A stretch of DNA of 54,438 nucleotides, taken from contig NZ_CADCSU010000043.1 in NCBI RefSeq assembly GCF_902804475.1, forward strand, positions 1 to 54,438, in the 5' to 3' direction. The DNA comes from Flavobacterium bizetiae. Its GTDB lineage: Bacteria; Bacteroidota; Bacteroidia; Flavobacteriales; Flavobacteriaceae. Position 1 is the first letter of the stretch. The number at the start of each line of letters is the position of its first letter. A program made the position numbers and the translations under genes. Positions 9,073 through 18,137 of this stretch are shown in pieces. A model generated the notes under the pieces. The model worked only from the letters and a program-made list of their open reading frames with translations, was not told the DNA's origin and searched no databases.

Positions 9073-9112
9073 CTAATCTTTTTCTAATCTACTTTAAATC
9101 TAGCTTTAATCT
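9073..9112 (+). promoter_or_regulatory. four 11-bp phased direct repeats, candidate OmpR-family operator
   Basis: The hexamer TAATCT occurs at 9074, 9085 and 9107, with AAATCT at 9096, a regular 11-bp step. OmpR/PhoB-type winged-helix regulators characteristically bind 11-bp direct repeats, and one is encoded at 5992-6684. The array is about 180 bp upstream of the TonB-dependent receptor start. Further down are two copies of TAAGTTAACAA (9192 and 9221) and a small inverted repeat ACAAAGA/TCTTTGT (9252-9270) of unknown role. Confidence 0.5.
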
Positions 9113-9291
9113 ACTTATTTTTAGCTTTTTACACAAGTCGTTGATTTTAAAGAGCTAATTCCTTTCTCTTGAAATAACATCTTCATAATCCTAAGTTAAC
9201 AATGAATAGTTTTATCATTTTAAGTTAACAAAAGCGTTAAATCTGATCGAAACAAAGACAGTTTCTTTGTCAAATAAAAACTAAAAACAAC

Positions 9292-12200
9292 ATGACAAAA
9301 CTAAAACTCTTTTTTTCGGCATTCATGCTTCTTGTTATGGGGAACATTTTTGCTCAAATTACAACCTCATCTTTATCTGCAAAAGTTAGCGATGGTACAA
9401 GCCCTTTAACTGGCGCCGAGGTTACATTAACACATTTACCTACCAACTCCGTTTACAGAGCTGTAACAGATAAGCAAGGTAGGTTTAGTTTCGAAAATTT
9501 AAATGCCGGTGGACCTTACGAACTTGAAATTAAAAGTTCTGGTGTTCAGGATTATTCAAATGCACAAATACATTTAGCACTTGGAGACAATGATTTGCCT
9601 ACAATAGTAGTTGGTAAATCAGATAATAATGTTCTGGAAGAAGTAGTAATTACAGGTTCTAAACCTTCTTCTAAAAATAACGGAACAAGTATTAATGAGA
9701 AAAAAATTAATGGTCTTCCGTTAATCAACAGAGGAATTCAGGATGTTACTAAATTAGTACCACAAAGTTCTAACAACTCTTTTGCAGGAACGAACTTTAG
9801 ATACAACAACGTAACTATTGACGGTTCTATTAACAATGATGCAATTGGTTTTAGCCCTTCTTTAGGAGGTCAGTCAGGAACTTCAGGAATGCCTGGAAGC
9901 AGTACACGATCAAACTCTATAAGTTTAGATGCGATACAGGATATTCAGGTTTATATTGCTCCTTATGATATTAAATTAGGAAACTTTTTAGGAGGAAGCG
10001 TAAATGCCGTTACCCGCAGCGGTACAAATGAAGTAACAGGATCTATTTATAGCTATGGCAGAAATGCTGCTATTACTGGTCCTAATAATGCAGGTGATGG
10101 TTCTAAAATGCCAAATTCTTTTGGTGATTACCAAGTTGGTTTTAGATTAGGTTTACCAATTATAAAAGATAAATTGTTCTTCTTCACCAACATGGAATAT
10201 GCTGAAAGAACAGATCCTTTGTTCTACAATGCAGGACAAACGAATTCTGAAGGAAAATTAACTTCATTGGTTGATAACACTACAGCAGAACAAATTTCAA
10301 ACTTCGTTAAAACAAATTATGGTTTTGATCCGGGAAGTTACGGTGCTTATAACAACTTTGCGAAAAGTCAAAAATTCTTCAATAAATTAGATTGGAAAAT
10401 TAACGACAAACACTCTCTTTCGCTAAGAAACAATACTGTTATTTCTCAAGCTTCGAACTTAGAGCGTGATGCTGCAAACTTCAGGTTTTCAAGCATGGAC
10501 TTTACTCAAAAAAACCAATCTATTAGTACGGTTTTAGAATTAAAAAGCCACTTTAACAGCCAATGGTCTAACTCATTTATCGCAAGTTACTCGGCTATTA
10601 AAGATTACCGTGATCCAAAATCATCCAATGCAATGTTTCCTCAGGCAGAAATTGGTTATAACGGAGGAACAATTTTCTTAGGAAATGATCGTGAAGCAAC
10701 TGTTTTTAACATGAAACAAAACACTGCCGAAATCACTGATAACCTTACTTACAAAACAGGAAACCATACTTTATTGTTTGGTACACACAACGAATTCTAC
10801 GACATTAACTACGGATTTGTAAATGCACTTAACGGAAGAGTTTCATACAAATCTCTGGCAGATTTCTTTAACAAACTTCCTACTCGTGTTCGCGGAACGT
10901 ATCCTTTTGATGGTTCTACAAGAGATCAGATTTTTGATAATCCTTATGCTAAATTCAAAGTAAACCTTTATAGTGTTTATGTACAAGACGAAATTAGAAT
11001 TGGAAACAAATTAAAAGTTACTCCTGGTGTAAGAGTTGATTATACTGATTTACCAAACAAACCAAAATTAAGCCCACAGGTACAAAATTCTCCGGCTGAT
11101 CCTAATTATGGCAATACATACACTTACACGCCTTTAAGCCAAATTAATAACAACTTTTTCAGCACTGCATTAGTTTCTCCAAGAATTGGTTTTACGTATA
11201 ATGTAGACGAAGATAAAACGCTTGTTTTAAGAGGTGGATCTGGAGTATTTACAGGTAGAATTCCGTTTGCATGGTTAGGATATGCTTACTACAATGACGG
11301 TGTTGGTTACGGAAGTTATGATAAAAACAACCTTACTCCTGCTCAGGTTGCAGCAGCTGGTGATCCTTTGGCAAACAACGGTTTGAATGGATATCACGAT
11401 GCAACGCCAAAAGTTCAGGCAGATTTAGTAGACAATAAATTTAAAATGCCGGCTGTATTAAGAAACTCATTGGCCATCGATAAAATCATCAACGGTTACA
11501 AATTTACAACTGAAGGTATTTATACTAAAGTAATTCGTGATCTTGAATTTCAACAAGTAAATAAGACAGATAACCCAACTTATTTCTCTTATGATACAAA
11601 TCACCAAATGCCAATTTATGCAGCAAACATAAATCCAGCTTTTTCTAATGCTTATTTATTATCAAATACAAACAAAGGATACAGATACAGCATCACTGAG
11701 ATGGTTACGAAATCATACGATTTTGGTTTAAACTTTATGGTAGCGTATACTTACGGAGATTCTCGTGACGTAACAAACGGAATTCGTAACTCTATGGAAA
11801 GTAACTTCCAGATGAACCAGTCATTGACTCCTAACGATCCTCAATTGGCGACTTCTAACTTTAACATCAAACACAGAATCGTTTCTAATGTTGGTTACTC
11901 TGTAAAACTGGCTGATAACAATACTTTCTCTGCTAACGTGTATTTTAATGCACAATCAGGAAATCCGTTCTCATGGGGATTTGTAAACTCTACAATTGCA
12001 GGAACAGGACAAGCGGCAGGATTGGCTTATATCTTTAAAGATGCAGCAGAAGCAGCTAAATACATTGGTGTAAATGCAGCAGGAGTTCCTTCAGCAACAG
12101 CAGCTCAACAAGTTGCAGCTTACGAAGAATTCATTAATGGAAATGATTACCTAAAAAGCAGAAGAGGAACATTCACTCAAAGAAATGGTGATACTACTCC

Positions 12201-12507
12201 TTGGAACATTCAGGCAGATTTGAAATTAACAGATGAAATTAAAGTTCAAAAAGTAGGTACATTCCAAATTTCATTTAGCATGGCAAATGTTGGAAACCTT
12301 ATCAATAAAGATTGGGGAAGAAGCTACTTTGTTCCAAACACTTACAATTCAACAGCTAACCTTGGTTTAACAAAATCAGGAAACTTAGGCGGAGTTGCTA
12401 CTGGCGACCCAACATATACTTTCCAAAAACCAACGGCTACACCTTATACTATAGATCAACTAGCCTCAAGATTCCAAGGACAACTTGGACTTAGATATTC
12501 GTTCTAA
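9292..12507 (+). CDS. TonB-dependent receptor, Oar-like, with carboxypeptidase regulatory-like domain
   Basis: An outer-membrane transporter of 1071 residues. It has a signal peptide ending near NIFAQ (residue 22), then a carboxypeptidase regulatory-like beta-sandwich (about 25-110, SAKVSDGTSPLTGAEVTL). A TonB-box-like stretch (EEVVITGS) comes next, then a plug domain with the Oar-type NVTIDGSINNDAIG, then a long barrel ending in the outer-membrane signature LGLRYSF. No SusD-like partner follows, so it is not a classic polysaccharide-utilisation pair. A very strong terminator lies 26 bp after the stop, so it is transcribed alone. Regulation by the nearby OmpR-type pair is suggested by the 11-bp repeats upstream. 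The substrate is unknown. Confidence 0.9.
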   Translation: MTKLKLFFSAFMLLVMGNIFAQITTSSLSAKVSDGTSPLTGAEVTLTHLPTNSVYRAVTDKQGRFSFENLNAGGPYELEIKSSGVQDYSNAQIHLALGDNDLPTIVVGKSDNNVLEEVVITGSKPSSKNNGTSINEKKINGLPLINRGIQDVTKLVPQSSNNSFAGTNFRYNNVTIDGSINNDAIGFSPSLGGQSGTSGMPGSSTRSNSISLDAIQDIQVYIAPYDIKLGNFLGGSVNAVTRSGTNEVTGSIYSYGRNAAITGPNNAGDGSKMPNSFGDYQVGFRLGLPIIKDKLFFFTNMEYAERTDPLFYNAGQTNSEGKLTSLVDNTTAEQISNFVKTNYGFDPGSYGAYNNFAKSQKFFNKLDWKINDKHSLSLRNNTVISQASNLERDAANFRFSSMDFTQKNQSISTVLELKSHFNSQWSNSFIASYSAIKDYRDPKSSNAMFPQAEIGYNGGTIFLGNDREATVFNMKQNTAEITDNLTYKTGNHTLLFGTHNEFYDINYGFVNALNGRVSYKSLADFFNKLPTRVRGTYPFDGSTRDQIFDNPYAKFKVNLYSVYVQDEIRIGNKLKVTPGVRVDYTDLPNKPKLSPQVQNSPADPNYGNTYTYTPLSQINNNFFSTALVSPRIGFTYNVDEDKTLVLRGGSGVFTGRIPFAWLGYAYYNDGVGYGSYDKNNLTPAQVAAAGDPLANNGLNGYHDATPKVQADLVDNKFKMPAVLRNSLAIDKIINGYKFTTEGIYTKVIRDLEFQQVNKTDNPTYFSYDTNHQMPIYAANINPAFSNAYLLSNTNKGYRYSITEMVTKSYDFGLNFMVAYTYGDSRDVTNGIRNSMESNFQMNQSLTPNDPQLATSNFNIKHRIVSNVGYSVKLADNNTFSANVYFNAQSGNPFSWGFVNSTIAGTGQAAGLAYIFKDAAEAAKYIGVNAAGVPSATAAQQVAAYEEFINGNDYLKSRRGTFTQRNGDTTPWNIQADLKLTDEIKVQKVGTFQISFSMANVGNLINKDWGRSYFVPNTYNSTANLGLTKSGNLGGVATGDPTYTFQKPTATPYTIDQLASRFQGQLGLRYSF

Positions 12508-12532
12508 AAGATTGTGTTTTATTTTTTTATTT

Positions 12533-12575
12533 GTCCCCCAGTTTCACACCCTTATGAAACTGGGGGACTTTTTTT
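12533..12575 (+). terminator. strong intrinsic terminator
   Basis: A perfect 14-bp stem (GTCCCCCAGTTTCA at 12533-12546, TGAAACTGGGGGAC at 12555-12568) with an 8-nt loop is followed directly by seven T residues. It ends the TonB receptor transcript. Confidence 0.95.
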
Positions 12576-12646
12576 AAACAAATGCTTTGTTAAAATCTCA
12601 ATTTTTTAAATTCCAAATTCCAGTACCAAATACCAATATCTTAAAT

Positions 12647-12734
12647 TCCAAATTCCAATAAAAGAGAGGAAAAGATTAAAATCTTTTCCTCTCTTTATAT
12701 AGTTTAAAACAGCTCCAACAATTGGAATTTGGAA
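12647..12734 (-). terminator. nested inverted repeats, likely terminator of the leftward histidine kinase gene
   Basis: An inner 16-bp perfect stem (AAAGAGAGGAAAAGAT at 12661-12676, ATCTTTTCCTCTCTTT at 12681-12696) with a 4-nt loop is enclosed by a second perfect inverted repeat, TTCCAAATTCCAAT (12647-12660) and ATTGGAATTTGGAA (12721-12734). On the minus strand the inner stem is followed by TTTTATT, a modest U-tract. The AAATTCCA motif recurs several times from 12610, so part of this may be a dispersed repeat. Confidence 0.65.
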
Positions 12735-12764
12735 TTTTTAATATTGTGTTTTTAATTTGAAATT

Positions 12765-14132
12765 TTATCCCTTCAGCGGTAAGATAAACTTAAAAGTACT
12801 TCCTTTTCGAAATTCACTTTCGGCCCAAATTTCGCCTTGGTGTTTTTTTATAAATTCACTGCAAAGTAATAATCCTAAGCCATTTCCGGTTTCATTTTCT
12901 GTGCCTTTTTGGATTACTTTTCCGGTAATTTTAAACAGTTTTTCTTTTATTTTATCAGGAATTCCAATACCATTATCTGTAATAGAAACCTCAACTTTTT
13001 GATTTATTACCTGCATTGTAATTTTAATTTCACCTTGCTGATCTGTAAATTTAATTGCATTGGTCAGTAAGTTTCGCAAAACGGTATCAATCATGTATTT
13101 ATCCAGTTCTGCTTCAATAATTTCAGTTGATTCAAAACTTAGATCTATATTTTTATTTAAGGCACTATTTTTATGGAGCGCAATATTTTCTTCAATTAAT
13201 TGATTTAAAACCACTTTTTGAGGATTGTATTCGATCATTCCGGTTTGCACACGCGACCAGTCTAGCAAATTCTCCAGCAGTTTGTAAATATTTTTGTTCG
13301 ATTCATGAAGCATTCCTGTAATCTCCTTAATTTCTTCATGGCTGTAAGTATCAATTTTCTGAGCCAATATTTCTGATAATGTAACTGAAGATCCCAAGGG
13401 TCCTTTTAAATCATGTGCTATAAGCGAAAAGAATAAATTTTTATCGTTTAAAAGTTTCTTGATTTTAGAATCCTGTTTTTCCTTCACCAACAATAAAAAT
13501 CCAACAGTACCAATAAGTGTGAGCAAAAATAAACTTATGCTATATAAACTGTCGAAAATACTGGGTCTAAAAAAATATTGTTGCGGATCGATATGACTGT
13601 AAATCGCTCGTAAAAAGATTAAAATTTCGAATAAAACATAACAAAGCAGATAAAATATTCGGAAAAAATTAGTTCCTTTTTCTCTAAAGTAACCTATCGT
13701 TGGCGGTAAATAAATAAAAAATATTGCCATCGACATAATAAAAATACGCGTGTTGATCGTATTCTCGAACAATGTCGCCAGGTTAAAAACTAGTATTCCG
13801 GCAATTGTAAGTCCTTTTTGTAAATGATACCGTCTGTTGCATTTCGTTTTAAGAAGAGACATTATCGCTATTGTTTCGCAACATGTACCACACAAAATTA
13901 TTGAGTTAGCAGCATTAATAGAAATAAAATCCGGGATGATGTTTCTTAAAAAAATTAAAACCCATCCTATGGTTAATAATATTTTACCATTGCCAAAGGT
14001 TCTTAGTTTTTTTCTGTTCTCAACGGTAGCATATGAAAACGAGTAACTAAAAATAAGAATGCAAATAAATAAGTTTCCCCAAAAATAAAGTATAAAAATC
14101 GTTTTTGGATCTAGTGGCAAAAATTGAAACAT
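12765..14132 (-). CDS. multi-pass membrane sensor histidine kinase (orphan)
   Basis: An inner-membrane histidine kinase of 455 residues with no adjacent response regulator. The first 215 residues hold about six or seven hydrophobic helices without a recognised sensor domain, including the Cys-rich patch CGTCCET near residue 81. The kinase core follows: His240 in LIAHDLKGPLG, then the N box NLLTNAIKFT, DNGIGIP and GNGLGLLL. The stop is followed by a nested inverted repeat that probably terminates transcription. It diverges from the P-loop gene at 14364 across about 230 bp of AT-rich DNA. The partner regulator must lie elsewhere. Confidence 0.88.
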   Translation of the reverse strand: MFQFLPLDPKTIFILYFWGNLFICILIFSYSFSYATVENRKKLRTFGNGKILLTIGWVLIFLRNIIPDFISINAANSIILCGTCCETIAIMSLLKTKCNRRYHLQKGLTIAGILVFNLATLFENTINTRIFIMSMAIFFIYLPPTIGYFREKGTNFFRIFYLLCYVLFEILIFLRAIYSHIDPQQYFFRPSIFDSLYSISLFLLTLIGTVGFLLLVKEKQDSKIKKLLNDKNLFFSLIAHDLKGPLGSSVTLSEILAQKIDTYSHEEIKEITGMLHESNKNIYKLLENLLDWSRVQTGMIEYNPQKVVLNQLIEENIALHKNSALNKNIDLSFESTEIIEAELDKYMIDTVLRNLLTNAIKFTDQQGEIKITMQVINQKVEVSITDNGIGIPDKIKEKLFKITGKVIQKGTENETGNGLGLLLCSEFIKKHQGEIWAESEFRKGSTFKFILPLKG

Positions 14133-14363
14133 TACAGGCTTTAATGTATTTTAAAAAACTAATCGCAAATATACAACTTAGTGATGTAATCCGCTATCGT
14201 ACTGCGTTTATTGGTTAAGAAAACTATTTCGATTAACCATTACTTCAGAAAATTTTTCTATTTTTCAACTTAAATAAATTGAAGTGAACTTTAAGATTAT
14301 GACTATTTTTATATTCTACAATTATAACCTTAATTGAATTGCGACACATTAATTAAAAACAAA

Positions 14364-14903
14364 ATGAGAATAATGATTATGGGCGCATCAGGAGCCGGTG
14401 CTACAACATTGGGCGATTATTTCGTAAAAAATAATGATCGTTTTTTACACCTGGATTCTGATAATTATTTTTGGAAAAAAACCGAACCCCTGTTTCAGGA
14501 AGCAAGAATTGATGATGAACGCAATTCCTTATTCGAAAATGATTTTTATTCTCACAAAGATGTAGTAGTTACCGGTTCGATATTTCATTGGCATACTAAC
14601 TATAAGTTTTTATTTGATCTTGTTGTTTTATTATATATTCCGCAAGAACTTAGAATGCAAAGATTGAGCGAAAGGGAAATTTCGAGATATGGAGATAAAA
14701 TACTTTTCGACGAAAAATTAAATGCTAAATACAAAGCTTTTCTTGTATGGGCAGCCGAATATGATCTAGAAGAAAATACTTCAAGCAGAAGCCTTAGACA
14801 ACAAAAACAATGGTTAACAGAAGTACAATGCGCTACTTTGTTTCTAGATGGTGATCTAACGATAAAAGAAAGATTTGACATTTTACAAAATCATATTTCA
14901 TAA
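14364..14903 (+). CDS. P-loop NTPase-like protein related to small-molecule kinases, Walker A lysine replaced
   Basis: A cytoplasmic protein of about 179 residues. The N-terminus MRIMIMGASGAGATTLG is a Walker A-like loop, but the lysine of GxxxxGK[ST] is alanine here (GASGAGATT, Ala13). A hydrophobic strand ending in LYIP and an Arg-rich helix (RMQRLSERE) resemble the lid region of adenylate or shikimate kinase-like proteins. I start it at the ATG at 14364; the frame also opens at a TTG at 14334, but the P-loop strand begins right after the ATG. It converges on the HAD gene, 42 bp apart, with no clear terminator between. Its substrate, if it is an active kinase, is unknown. Confidence 0.75.
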   Translation: MRIMIMGASGAGATTLGDYFVKNNDRFLHLDSDNYFWKKTEPLFQEARIDDERNSLFENDFYSHKDVVVTGSIFHWHTNYKFLFDLVVLLYIPQELRMQRLSEREISRYGDKILFDEKLNAKYKAFLVWAAEYDLEENTSSRSLRQQKQWLTEVQCATLFLDGDLTIKERFDILQNHIS

Positions 14904-14945
14904 ATCATCTGTAAGCTTCTTCCCTTTATCTTATAAATAATCAAT

Positions 14946-15584
14946 TCAGGAAAAAATAGTGAGCTGATGTTCTAAAAAACAATCCATCTTATAATCGGCT
15001 AAACTTAAATTAACATCCTGATTTCCATTTGTAAATGCAACGACTTTCATACCTGCTTTTTTCGCTGCCAGCATTCCTGAATAAGAGTCTTCGATAACAA
15101 TACAATTTTCAGGATTGATACCCAGTTTTTTTGATGTCATTAAATAAATAGCAGGATCTGGTTTGCCCAACTCAACAAATTCTGCTGAGAAAATGATATC
15201 AAAATATTGCGCAATACCCGCTTTTTTAAGTACTACCGGTATTATTTTATAAGGTGAGTTGGTAGCCAGACCAATCTTGAAACCATTTGATTTTAGTTTT
15301 TTTATAAAAGATTCAATACCTTTTATTTCTCCCCCAACCTGCTCTATTAATTCCATTACTCTTGTGATCACCATTTCTTCAACCTCTTCGAGAGTTTTGT
15401 TTTGCCACGGAAATTTTTCATACCAAAACTTTGTCACCTCTACAGTTGTCATTGTTTTAGTGAGATTAGTAAATTCTTCTTCTAAGGCAACACCAAGTGA
15501 TGAAAATATTTCAAATTCAGCTCTTTGCCAAAAAGGTTCTGAATCAATAATAACACCATCCATGTCAAAAATAACTGCTTTCAT
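14946..15584 (-). CDS. hxpB: HAD-superfamily sugar phosphatase, HxpB-like
   Basis: A cytoplasmic phosphatase of 212 residues in the beta-phosphoglucomutase/hexitol phosphatase branch. Motif I is FDMDGV (Asp7 and Asp9), motif II falls in LATNSP, motif III is the Lys in GKPDP, and motif IV is IEDSYSGMLAAKKAG. The cap region has the DSEPFWQRAE and SLGV signatures and a PW-x-Val/Glu-rich stretch that resemble E. coli HxpB (YniC), which acts on 2-deoxyglucose-6-phosphate and hexitol phosphates. It lies 43 bp downstream of the HxlR regulator on the same strand and may share its transcript. The exact substrate is inferred from the family. Confidence 0.85.
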   Translation of the reverse strand: MKAVIFDMDGVIIDSEPFWQRAEFEIFSSLGVALEEEFTNLTKTMTTVEVTKFWYEKFPWQNKTLEEVEEMVITRVMELIEQVGGEIKGIESFIKKLKSNGFKIGLATNSPYKIIPVVLKKAGIAQYFDIIFSAEFVELGKPDPAIYLMTSKKLGINPENCIVIEDSYSGMLAAKKAGMKVVAFTNGNQDVNLSLADYKMDCFLEHQLTIFS

Positions 15585-15627
15585 AAATTATAAGAATATA
15601 AGTTTAATCTAAAATTGGTTGGCCAAA

Positions 15628-15966
15628 CTAAACCTTTTTGTTTTCTATCAATAATTTCCCCCAATCGTTTAACAGCCATAAAGCTTCTACCAGTTTTTTT
15701 CCTATTTCGGTAAGGGAATATTCGACTCTTGGAGGAAGTTCATTAAAGGATTCTTTAGTTAAAATTCCATCTTGTTCCATCTCTTTAAGCTGTTGGTTCA
15801 AAACGCGTCTGTCTACTTTAGCAATACCACGCAAAAATTCGCTCGGACGTTTTTTCCCTTCATTAATTTGCCAGACTATAGGAATTTTCCATTTTCCGCT
15901 AATCGAATTTACAGCAATTTCTAACGGACAAATTTTATTTTCTTCTGCTCTTTCCTTTATTTCCAT
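15628..15966 (-). CDS. HxlR-family winged-helix transcriptional regulator
   Basis: A small DNA-binding regulator of 112 residues. The core begins CPLEIAVNSISGKWKIPIV, the typical HxlR opening with a conserved N-terminal Cys (often redox or electrophile-sensing in the family), followed by the recognition region VDRRVLNQQLKEME and the wing PRVEYSLTEIG. I choose the ATG at 15966; a TTG start 30 bp upstream would add only MSHRDKKVTI. It precedes the HAD phosphatase gene on the same strand and diverges from the alkylation repair gene at 16128. Such regulators often control a divergent oxidoreductase; here the neighbour is a repair gene. Confidence 0.88.
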   Translation of the reverse strand: MEIKERAEENKICPLEIAVNSISGKWKIPIVWQINEGKKRPSEFLRGIAKVDRRVLNQQLKEMEQDGILTKESFNELPPRVEYSLTEIGKKLVEALWLLNDWGKLLIENKKV

Positions 15967-16127
15967 AATAGTGACCTTTTTATCCCTATGAGACAATTAT
16001 ATGCGTTATTGCCCATGTTGAATGTATTTTGAACCTTTACAAAAATAACAAAATTAAAAAGACCTCAATAGTTTAGACGAATAAAGCAAAAACATTAAAC
16101 CTGAAATTACAATACAATAATACTATC

Positions 16128-16931
16128 ATGACTGACACAAAACGAAAAGGATCGCGTTCTGCAAAAGATATTCCAACATCAATTTTAAATCAACTAAATC
16201 GGGGAGAAATTGAAACCACAAATCTGGTAGAATGGTTGGCTGTAGATCAAAAATTACTGCTTGAAAATGTGCTTCAGAAAATGGAACGAACATATTATCT
16301 TAAACCTATTACAGACCAAATTAATGGTTTACAAAAACAAACGGTTAATACGATAAACGAAACTATTGGAAGTTGCATTTTAGAAATTGCAACCAAACAA
16401 AATGATATCGAAATTCTTCCGGCAATACAATCTCATCAATCAGATTTGGTTCGATGTTGGGGAACTTATACTATTGGCCGCAATGCCCAATTATCTATTG
16501 CTGAAATTCTATCCCAAATTAAACCTTTTGCTGCCGATACACATTTTGGTGTGAGAGAAATAAGCTGGCTCGCTATAAGATCTGCCTTAATTAAAAACCT
16601 TGACGAAAGTTTAAAGATTCTCTCAAAATGGACCAATGATCCTGCTGAAAATCTAAGACGTTTTGCAAGTGAAGCAACCCGGCCAAGAGGCGTTTGGAGT
16701 GAACATATCGAGCAACTAAAACAGCAGCCGGAACTAGGTTTGGTGATTTTAGAACCTCTGTTTTCTGATCCTTCTAAATATGTACAAAATAGTGTCGCCA
16801 ACTGGCTCAATGATGCCAGCAAAACACAACCTCAATTTGTAATTGAGATTTGTAATAAATGGCAGAAAAAAAGCGCATCAAAAGAAACGGCTTATATCGT
16901 AAAAAAGGCATTGAGAACCATCGAAAAATAA
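16128..16931 (+). CDS. DNA alkylation repair protein (HEAT-repeat, AlkC/AlkD-like)
   Basis: A 267-residue, mostly helical protein of the HEAT-like DNA glycosylase superfamily that removes alkylated purines. Residues about 110-265 show repeated helical pairs, with landmarks such as HFGVREISWLAIR, NLRRFASEATRPRGVW and KYVQNSVANWLND, the last typical of the family. No signal peptide or membrane segment is present. It is a single-gene unit followed by a two-way terminator. Family assignment is good; whether it is AlkC-like or AlkD-like and its lesion range are not settled by what I can see. Confidence 0.8.
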   Translation: MTDTKRKGSRSAKDIPTSILNQLNRGEIETTNLVEWLAVDQKLLLENVLQKMERTYYLKPITDQINGLQKQTVNTINETIGSCILEIATKQNDIEILPAIQSHQSDLVRCWGTYTIGRNAQLSIAEILSQIKPFAADTHFGVREISWLAIRSALIKNLDESLKILSKWTNDPAENLRRFASEATRPRGVWSEHIEQLKQQPELGLVILEPLFSDPSKYVQNSVANWLNDASKTQPQFVIEICNKWQKKSASKETAYIVKKALRTIEK

Positions 16932-16942
16932 TTAACTGAAAT

Positions 16943-16983
16943 AAAAAAGGGGATAGCTTTTTTATCACTATTCCCCTTTTTCG
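16943..16983. terminator. bidirectional terminator
   Basis: An A-rich/T-rich stem (AAAAAAGGGGATAG near 16943-16956 with CTATTCCCCTTTTT near 16968-16981, one bulge) lies between the convergent alkylation repair and efflux adaptor genes. T-runs flank it on both strands. Confidence 0.8.
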
Positions 16984-17002
16984 CAATTAACTAAAAAAAT
17001 CT

Positions 17003-18133
17003 TTATTGGTCTCCTCCATTCATAAAAGTCATCAAAAGTGTGTACGCATTTTTGGTTACAATTTTTGAAGATTTATCAATAGCAGAAGATTTTATCTGAC
17101 GAAAACCATCTGTTGTTGTTCCCGGTTCTACAGCTACCATTTTGTATTGATTATTTCCTGTTACCGCAAAAACAAAAAACTTGCCTTGCCACCTTACAAC
17201 CGCGTCTTCTGGAACTGCAATTGCTTTTTCGTTTTGATATTCGGCTTCAGCATTAATAAAAAGTCCCGGAATTAATGCACTATCATACTGATTTACTTTA
17301 CAAACTACTTCGGCTGCACGATCATCATTAAGACTTTGATTGATATAAGCAATTTTTGCCGTATACTTTTTAGATCGTTTTGCATTGGTAAAAGCCGTTA
17401 CTGTTTGCCCAACCGAAAGCAAATGAATATCTTTTTCGAAAGCATTCATTACCAATACGATATCGCTCATTTCTAACAACTCAAAAAGCATATCTGTTGG
17501 CGCAATATATTTACCCACGTTTACATTTACCTTAGACACCAAACCGTTTATAGGCGAAGTAATCGCTACTGTTTTACTAATATTTGATGCTGTTAAGGTT
17601 TTTACATTAATATTTAGCAAAGCTAATTTTTGTGCCAACGATGCCATATAAATACGCTGAGTCTGCATTTCGGTAGCAGTTTGCTCAAACAATTTATCAC
17701 TGCTTGCTTTTTTGGCATTAAGTTCTTTTTGTCGATCGTATTCGCTTTTAGCCAATTGAAATTTTTCTTTGGCAGTAAGATAATCCTGCTGCAATTGTAT
17801 GTACTGCATATCTTCTACTACAGCCAATAACTGACCTTTTCTAATGTGCATTCCGGCCATTAAATCGGTTTTTCTAATGTATCCGCCCAAAGGAATACTT
17901 ACGCTTACTACACTTTTTGGCGGTACCGTAACTGTTCCCTGAAGTTCTAGAATTCCTTTTACATTTTTCTCTTCCGGATTCCCAACAACCAATCCTGCAT
18001 TTTTAACCTGATCGTTCGTTAATGTAATGCTGTTTTCCGGATTGACTTCTGTTTTATTTTGTGGCTCTTTTTTATCTTCCTTGCAGGAAACCAATAACAA
18101 AAGGCTTAAAATCGTGATGCTATATATTTTCAT
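17003..18133 (-). CDS. efflux RND periplasmic adaptor subunit (CusB/HlyD family), lipoprotein
   Basis: The periplasmic membrane-fusion protein of a heavy-metal efflux pump, 376 residues. A lipoprotein signal (LLLLVSC) anchors it to the inner membrane. Typical order follows: beta-barrel/lipoyl strands (GTVTVPPKSVVSVSIPLGGYI), a helical hairpin (about 125-195), a second lipoyl half (ITSPINGLVSKVNVNVGKYI), and a membrane-proximal domain. I start it at the ATG at 18133; a longer frame upstream would overlap the pump gene. It starts 4 bp after the CusA-TolC stop, so the genes are co-transcribed and probably coupled. The metal is not certain; Cu/Ag or Co/Zn/Cd are the usual choices. Confidence 0.9.
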   Translation of the reverse strand: MKIYSITILSLLLLVSCKEDKKEPQNKTEVNPENSITLTNDQVKNAGLVVGNPEEKNVKGILELQGTVTVPPKSVVSVSIPLGGYIRKTDLMAGMHIRKGQLLAVVEDMQYIQLQQDYLTAKEKFQLAKSEYDRQKELNAKKASSDKLFEQTATEMQTQRIYMASLAQKLALLNINVKTLTASNISKTVAITSPINGLVSKVNVNVGKYIAPTDMLFELLEMSDIVLVMNAFEKDIHLLSVGQTVTAFTNAKRSKKYTAKIAYINQSLNDDRAAEVVCKVNQYDSALIPGLFINAEAEYQNEKAIAVPEDAVVRWQGKFFVFAVTGNNQYKMVAVEPGTTTDGFRQIKSSAIDKSSKIVTKNAYTLLMTFMNGGDQ

Positions 18134-18137
18134 TGTA

